IMG/VR virus record: IMGVR_UViG_3300046170_000162
Span: 117,946 to 181,945 of that record
Length of the DNA stretch: 64,000 bases
DNA from: a virus
Reading direction: 5' to 3' (one strand)
The notes under the pieces were generated by a model, which was not told the DNA's origin, ran no database searches, and worked only from the letters and a program-made list of their open reading frames with translations. Below are positions 41,801 through 50,800 of this stretch, piece by piece. Numbering within the stretch: the stretch's first letter is position 1; each line of letters opens with the position of its first letter. Made by a program: the position numbers and the translations under genes.

Positions 41801-44800
41801 TCGCTTCAGCAGCGTTATTAGCACGAGTATCGTGTACTGTTCTGATAGAAGAGTTACCGAAGTAGATCTTCTTAAGTCTGATATTTGTTCCAGGTGCAAA
41901 GTCATTACCAGTTAGACTGTCGTAACGAATCTCTTGGTTTCTAACTGCTTCGAAATCTAGGAAGTCTTGGTTGTTAGTTGTCTCAGGATCGTATAGTTCA
42001 GTTGGGTTAATAACAGTTTCACCGATGTCATCAAGAATGACGTTCGGGAATGTGATTGAAGGAACTCTCTGGAAGACAAGAGCAAAGAAACTAGATGAAG
42101 GTGAAAGGTCAACAGTATCGATAATCTGATTAGATATTTCATCCTGATAAGGTGAGATAGCAGAAACAGTTGCTGCAATGTTAGATCTTGCAGAGTAGAT
42201 TATGTCATTGAACTTGATCTCAAATTCACCAGTTTCAAACTTAGAAGTACCAGATGTTCTAGAAACAACCAGAGAGGTATTGATGTTACCTTCATCAAGG
42301 TTGTTCTCCTCAATGATTGCAAACTTACCAGATAAGTTAGTAACTCTCTCACCCTGTTCAAAGATTGTCTTAGATGAAACTGGGAAGATACCACCAGTTC
42401 CTTCTCCAGAATCACCGATTCTAGAGTTAAATCCAGTAGCACTGTTAAGAATAAATTCGCCCTCTTGGAATCCTCCGCTTGGTCCGTTCTCAATATTAAG
42501 AAGGTCAATGTAGTCAGTACCAGAATCCACAACAATACCAGTTGCTTCAGAGATAATACCTCTGACCCTGTTACCAACTAAGGGGAAGATACCACCGAGT
42601 TCAGAGAACTGAACACGAGTAATTAAAAGTTGAGTGAATGTAATATTTCTGAACTTAATTCTAGAAGGTGCCTTTGGAGGTTCAGAGAATACAATAGAAG
42701 GACCTGCTGTAGAGAATGAATCTCCAGGTGCCTGTGCGACACCATTAAGAAGAACAAACATCTGATCTTCAGTCGCAGTAATAGAACCACCCTCAACATT
42801 CAGTGGGAATTGAGTTCTGATACCATCAAAGTCTTCGGAAATGTTATCAATCTTCTTAACGATAGAAGTTAGAATTTCCTCAGAGTTAGTAAGTCTCTTC
42901 TGTCTGAATAGGACTTCAGTGTTATTAAATTGTGTGTATATTGGTTGTGCGTTAGCAAATGATGTAATCTGGTTAATATTAGTGAATGCGTTGATATTAA
43001 CTTCTTTAACAAGATCAGATACAACCTTTCTTCCAGAAATATCCTTACCACCAGTGATTGATAGTTCACCAAATAGGTTGAATCCAACAGGGTGGTTTGT
43101 TTCTAGTACAGGTTTTCTCCACTGGTTGATAGGTGTTTCAGACTTAATAACGTAGGAGAAGTTCTGATAGAAGTAACTATCTTGAATTTTCTGAACGATT
43201 TCAGATGGTTTACCAACGTCATCGATAAACTGACCTGGAGTATTAGTTAGTGAGTCAATATTAAGAGTACCACGAGCGATTGAAAGGTTATCAATCAAAC
43301 CAGAAGCACGAGAAACTTCACCAGTTACACGCTCACCTGGGGTCCAAACACCGTCATAGTTCTCAAGTTTAAGGATTCTAGGTCCAATCTGCCAACCTTG
43401 GTTAGTAGAAACATAACCTGTAGCAGATGCAAGTTCAAGTGAAGAACCTTGATAAACAAGTTCACCTTCTAAGAAACGAGATGTTTCAACGATAGCAGTT
43501 GCTTGACCACCAAACACTTCGGTTAAGAGAATCTGTCTACCTTCACCTTGTGTCAAGAATGTGATGTAAGAACCAGATTCAGCGTCAAGTTTAGTAAGTG
43601 AGATTCTAAGTTGGTCAGATTCAAGACCATTTGCCTCTCCAGCAATAGCATAGTAAGTCTGAGTAGAAGATAGACTGACCAAACCAGCAGAACTTGGTTT
43701 TGGTAGAATACCAACTGTAGATCCAAGATCTTCTGCTCTCAACTGGATTTCAGCACCAGTCGTAATACCGTGTGGGAAGTTAAACTGTAGGTAACCGAGG
43801 TCAATGTTAACAACGTAGTTAAATTCTGACTTAAGTGTGACTGAAGGTTCAGAACTGTATCCTGCACCAGGATCTTTGATGATAACTTCACTAAGACGAT
43901 TATTCTTAACGATCGCTTCAGCAGCAGCACCTGATCCACCACCACCAGAAATAACAACAGCAGGTGTAGAGGTGTAACCAGAACCAGGGTTTGTGATCTT
44001 GATTTCTGCAAGAATAGCGGTATTAAACAACTGAAGGTTCACTGGGAAAGTGATTTCAGGTCTCAAAGTATAGTCGTGAGAATAACCGAAACCAAATTCG
44101 TTGTTCTTAAGTTTCTTGATACGTCCGATACTCTTACCTTGTAGGAATACAGAAGCACCTGAACCTTCAGAAGGAATCACAACATCAAGAATACCACCTG
44201 AACCAGCAAGTAGAGGTCCAAGAATTCCAGAAATAGAGTCAATATCTATAGATGCTGTTGTATATCCTTTACCAGCAGAGGTTAAAACAACGCTAGTGAT
44301 AACACCAGTGAAGTCTCCATCATCAGTAACAGTGATATTACAACTTGCACCTTCTCCATCTCCTGAAATAGGTACGTTATAGTACACACCATTAACATAT
44401 TCAGTACCACCATTGGTGATACGAACCTTTTCAATCTCTCTGTTAGACGCAATATCAGTAACGATAGGTAATTTCTGATAGAATCCACCTGGATTCACCA
44501 ATTTAATGGTTGAAATAGGTCCAATTGCCTTAATTGATGTTGTAGAGTAGATAGAACGTGGAAGTCCAAACTCATTATTGCCTACAGGAGCGTTAGATTT
44601 CTCTGGTTCAACAAGAAGTGGGAAGTCAAACTCCAATCCATCACTAGAAACGTTAGAAATAGTGAATGTTCCTGCATAAGGAGACTGAATAACGTCAATA
44701 AATGATCCCTCACCAACAGGAGAGTTGTCTGCTGAGGTTCTAGATGGGTCAAAGTAGTATGAGATGTTAGTAATATCTTCATTGATGATAAATTTAACCA

Positions 44801-47800
44801 ACGGAGTCGGTGAATCATCATCAGTAAATCCAGGTGTACCCTCTCTAATGATGTTAATGAATGGATATTCCAGTTTATACTGGTTATCTCTAGAGAATGA
44901 CAGGAAGTATCCAAGGTTAGAAGGATCGTCAAGGTCAAAGAGATACTGATGTCCTCTAACAAATAGGAACTTAGGATGCTTAGCGTAGATATTAATGTTA
45001 GAAACAGAAGAACCTGTACCTGAGAAGGTAGGATCCTGAACAGCAGTGCTTCTTATACGGAATGTGAAGTCTCTACTAGTAAATATTTCCTCAACAAAGA
45101 ATGAACCGTTATATTCATTAGTAGCGAATCTCTCAGTAAAGATAATATCATTTACTTCATAGTTGTGTCTGCTAGTAGCAGAGCAGTAAACAAGGTCAGT
45201 ATTTGTTAGTGCTTGTGAAGGAACAACGTCTTTATTGAGTTTTGCCTGAAGATTGAATTGTTTAACACCAACAAGACCACCAAATGTTGCAATCTTACCA
45301 GTTGCATCTACAGCAAATGTCAAGTTAACAGCATCAGCATCAATGGTGTCTCCTTTAATAAAGGTGGAGTCAGCATAGATCTGTTGAATTCTAATAGTAT
45401 AGTCAGCAGAATTGAAAGGTTTCCAAGATGCAAATGCTGCAAGAGTACCAGATCCGTGAACACTGTTCGCCAAATCTACTTGGAATGAACCTGCAGTCGA
45501 TGTGAATGCCCAGTTGATATTACCATCAGAGACAGTACCTGATGTGTGTACAGGAGCAACAGCACCTGCAGTAGCAGTTGTACCAGATGTATAGATCTTA
45601 CCGTTACTATAAACAACATCACCAACTGTATAGTTCTGATTTTCCTCCCAAACAGGAGTTGTGGTAAGAACGGTGAACTCTTTGTCCATCTCGTTCACAT
45701 CACCAACAGTTGATTTTAGAAGTTTAGAGGTATCAAACGTACCAATAATCTTACCGATCTTACAAGAACTTGTTCCAACCTCAACGACAGTACCGTATGC
45801 AGATACAACATCATTACCACCAATCACAGAATACTGTTGAAGTATTGACCCTTTAGTAAAGGTAGCATTCTGATTGAATGTGAGTGTCTTAACAAGGTCA
45901 ATAGTAGAGTATTTTGCATCTCTAATATAGAACTTAGGAATAACCTTAGTAGTAAGAAGCAATTTCTTACCACCCTGTGTAGGAATAGTTGCAGTTCTAG
46001 TTGCGTATGACTGGTCAGTAGATGTAACTGTATAAACTCCAGGGACGTGGGTTGATACAACATCTGAGTAATCAAGGATCTGAATACCAGCAGGACCTAT
46101 TAACCAGGGGTTAACAGCAACCGACTGGGTATTAAACGTATAACTGCTGCTGGCGGCGACGTTTATGGTATGTCCTGTCTCTACATCATTCAGGGTGAAT
46201 GAACCAAGTTTTGTCTTATCTTTGTCAATCTTATAAATGAATGCTTTATCAACTGAGTTTGTTCCAGTAACAAGACCAGCAGTGAATGCATCTATGTACT
46301 TAGCAGAAGGTGTAACAACAAAGTTGTCAATCCAACCGATCCAGTTGTTAGTAGAACTTGGAGTTGAGATAGGACCAAGTGTTGCCTGCATCATATTAAC
46401 GTCAACAGTAGCACTGTTAACTGAATGTGCTTCTACACCATTAATGTAGATACGATAGATGTAAGAACCAACTCCAGGGCGTTGCTTAGAAATAGCAACG
46501 TGAACCCACGCTTCAGAGTTAAATGTAGTCCAGAATGTTGTACCAGTAGAATATGAGGTAGATCCATTAAGATCAAGGAAGATCTTACCGAAATTAGCAC
46601 TACCTGAAGTACCATCGACACCAACCTTGACTTCTTGACTTAACTGAGAGACAATACCGAAGAATTCTGGGTTAGATGCCTGTGCAGCATATTGAGTATT
46701 GCCAAGAGCAAACCAACCTTCCATTGTCCACTCAACACTAATATCAGCAGTTGTACCATACTGAAGGAGCATTGAGTTAGAAGCATCAAGTTTCAGTGAA
46801 GATGCACCATTGTAGAACTTAGTATTATCAATAACAGCGTTGCCTGTGGCAGCCCACTGCTTGTTTGTACCAGTTCTTAGAGTGTCATTGTATGTTTCAT
46901 CAAAGATGTTGTCTGCAGTGTTCCAGTTGAAGATAGCAAGTTGATCTGCCTCAACTTTATTACCAGCAATCAAAGTATCGCCAGAGTTGTCATTTGCAAC
47001 ACAAGTGGCGTGATAACCAATACCATTTGTCTCCGATACTTCAGCAGCAGAGAGAACAGAACTAGTATTCCAAGAAATCTTGACACTAATTGATTGAACA
47101 GCGTTGAAATCTCTTTCAACAACTGCACTGAGGTCAATATTACCAAATACATCAAAAGTGACCCCTGCATTCTTGATAGAAGTGTAAGTTCCAGTAGGAA
47201 CGTAAATTTTAGCAGTTGCTACTTGTGTATAGTCTGCATTATCAAATTTAGCGTAAAGAACACCGTAGTTCTTAGCATTTGTATCAATAGCAGTTGCAGT
47301 TACATAAACTGAACCATATTCATCAATAGCAAATGTAGGATCAGCAAACTGATAAGCACCAGATTCGATTTGCTTAGACCACTGTACTTCAATAGTAGCA
47401 GTATCGTAGTATGTCTCACCAATAATGATATTGGCGGCACCTGCAGGATCAGAGATACCACAGAAGAGGAATGTATCATTGGTTCTCCACTCAATCTGAT
47501 GAAGATGCTCACTTGCAGCGGCAGAAGCGATCTTACGCTTCTCCATAACAGATCCATCAATATCCATCAATGCAACCCACATATCGTCAGGTGCAGTGGA
47601 GTTTGAGTCAGTATGACCAGCAATCATCACACGACCATCTTGGTCGAGTCTGATATTAGAAGCATAGTCTCTTCTGGTAGATCCAGAGATACCAGCAATG
47701 TCACGCTGCCACTGAATAAGACCATCAGGATTGTTGGCATTGTCAAAACCTGACTGATACTTAGCAACAACAATGTCAGGGTTGTGAGTTAGGTTACTAA

Positions 47801-50800
47801 TATTTGGAACAGTCTCACCGACAACATAGATGTTATGAGGATTAGAGTTCTCAATATGAAGTGACTTCCACTGCAATGACTTATCATCAGTTGCAGGAAC
47901 GGTAGGAATTAGAGTACGCTTCCAAAGCAATCTACCATCGCTATTAAACTTAGCAAGAACACCTGCTGTATCGCCACCTACAACTGTTGTCTTACCACAG
48001 ACATAGAAAGTACGATCATCAGCAACTTTGATGTCATTGATAGTAAGAGTAGAACCTGCTTCTTCAAGGAATGCTAAGAAGTAAGTTGCTTTCTTGAATC
48101 TCTGAGGATGAGAAACACGAATCTGTGGAGGATTAGTTTCAGAGTATCCTGAACCAGAGTTAATAATACTTACAGTTCTTACAGCACCACCTTCATCTCT
48201 ATTGATGTCAATATTGAAATCTTGACCAGAGTCAGTAATGATCTCATATGTTGGAGGAATGTCCTCAGAATATCCAAGACCTTCCTGATCAACAGTAACT
48301 CTTTCAACACCATCGATCACTTTCACTCTGAAAGTCTTATTGGTGTCATCAAGAATAGGTGTGGAGTTAATAATGATCTGATCATCTACACGCAGTTCGT
48401 GCTCAGTTGCAGTAGTGATACGTCCATATGGGCGATCATTTGAGATATAAGAGTTGAAACCTGCAATATCTAAACCTTTAACCGCTTCAACTTTTGCGGA
48501 GGCTCCGAAACCATCAGTTCCCTCGTTATCAAAGTATAGTTTATCATTGACTTTATATGATATACCTGGGTTCTCAACCACGAATCCGTCAACTTTAGCG
48601 TCTTCGAACTTGGTCGTAGTCTCAATATCAATATCAACAACTGATCTTGTAGAAACTTTAGGGTAGTAATCAAATAATTGTAGTACGGGTTCTTCAGTGA
48701 TCTGAATAGGTGTGGTGTCTTCAAGGTTATTGATAAGACCATCTCTATTAGTATCTTCAATTTCGAAGATAAGATCCTCACCAAGTTCAGTAACAAGAGT
48801 ATCAGTTGCTTGGTTAGGTGTACGATCAATATCAATATCCACATCCTCATAAGGATCACGGAATCTAACCACATCAGCAGGGATATTGGTCTGTACAGCA
48901 TCTTGAGAGAAGTTCCACTCATCAGGTGATGAATACAACTGAGGTCCACAAATGTATGGGAATATAGGATTACCAGCATCAGTTGCGTCGATTGCTACGA
49001 AATAAGCGTAAACACCCTCAGGGAACTGAGGAGTCTTACAGAAACGACCGTTATACTGGTCTAAATCACCCTCTTGGAAAACATATTCATAATCATCAAT
49101 GAATGATCCTGCAATATAATTGCTAAGAAGAGGACCATCTGCGCGAATTGGGGTAGGGTTAGTATCAACATCGTACAGAAGTACAGGTTTAATTCTATAA
49201 GATGAACGAATTCTTCTAACACCAGATGACTGGTCAGTAGCATCAATGTAACCGTAAGGTCCGTAGATAGGGTTACCATCGAAAGCCCAACCCAAAATAG
49301 GAGAGTGTTGGTATCCAGTCGAAAGTTCTTGTAATTGCTGTGTTGACTGATTCTTGAATACGTTATCACCAAGAACATATCTTAGTTGCTTAGGATCTGA
49401 AAGGTGTGCATATTCACCACCATATTGTGTATTATATCCTGCAAACACATAACCACGTGCTGTATCAAAGTTTGCTCCAAGTTCATCCTGAAGGTTTCTA
49501 GTCCACTCAAATACAGTTGCAGTAAATGCTGCTAGTTCACCAACCGCTCCCAAGCGAATAGTAGTATTACCAGTAGTATAACCAATACCTCTGTTTATAA
49601 CAGTAACACCAATAACTTTACCTCTATCCTCACCAACAGTACCGATAGTTGCTCTTGCAATGGCACCGTAACCGTCTCCATTGATTACAATCTCAGGAGC
49701 AGTTGTGTATCCTCTACCTGCAGCAATGATAGCGATAGAAACGATTCTACCGTTAATGATGATTGATTGAGCAACAGCACCTTCACCAGAGTTCAACTTA
49801 ATAGTAGGAGAGGCAGTGTAAGTGGAACCTGTGTTATCAATACTTACAGATTGAATAGGACCACGTACCTGCGCGGTAGCAGTACATCCAGTACCACCCC
49901 CACCAGAGATGGAAACATCAGGTTGTGATGTATATCCTTGACCTGGGGTCTCAACAAGGATCTTAGATACTATACCATTGGTAATAACAGCGGTAGCAGT
50001 AGCACCGAATCCACCACCACCCACGATAGAAACAAGAGGACTAGAAGTGTAACCAGTACCCCCGCTAGAAACTGAGATCTCACTTAATGCACCGTTAACA
50101 ACAACACTTGCGCTGGCACCACTACCGCCACCACCATTGATTTCAATAACAGGAGGATTAGCAGCATCATACCCAGTACCAGGGTTATCAATAGTTATAC
50201 CAGTCAATCCACCAAACTTAATCTTAGTCTGTGACTTATAAGACCAAGTAGATACACCGTTTACCCAAGCACCAATAGGACCAAAGGATGTGTCTGTACG
50301 TCTAGAGATTGTATTGATAACTCTAGGAATACGGATCAATTTACGCTGGTTTCCAGGAAGTAGCGCAGATCCTAAGAAAGGACCAACCTGATAGTTTGGA
50401 ATACCAGAGGATGCAATGTATGCATACTGATCATTGAAGAATGTATTCTGTACGTTGGTAGTAAAGTCTCTGATAGCAACGCTAATACCCTCTTCAGGTG
50501 ACTTACCTTTGTTGAGGTCAACAGAAAGAAGGATATTACCCTGTGGTGAGTTAGGGGCAGGGGCAGGAATATTATATTCAAACAGTGTATTACTAATACG
50601 GGAGGTTACAAAGAAGGTACCGTTAAACACAGTTGGGTTTGCACCGTAGATTGTAACAGTGTCACCAACCAGTAGACCGTGGTTATTAGAGCAAGTAACC
50701 GTCGCAGTCTGATTATTAAGACCACCAGGGACGATATTGGCAATATTGATTAGTTTTTTAACGTTGTACAACCAAGAAGTGACTCTTTGGTCATTAGAAG

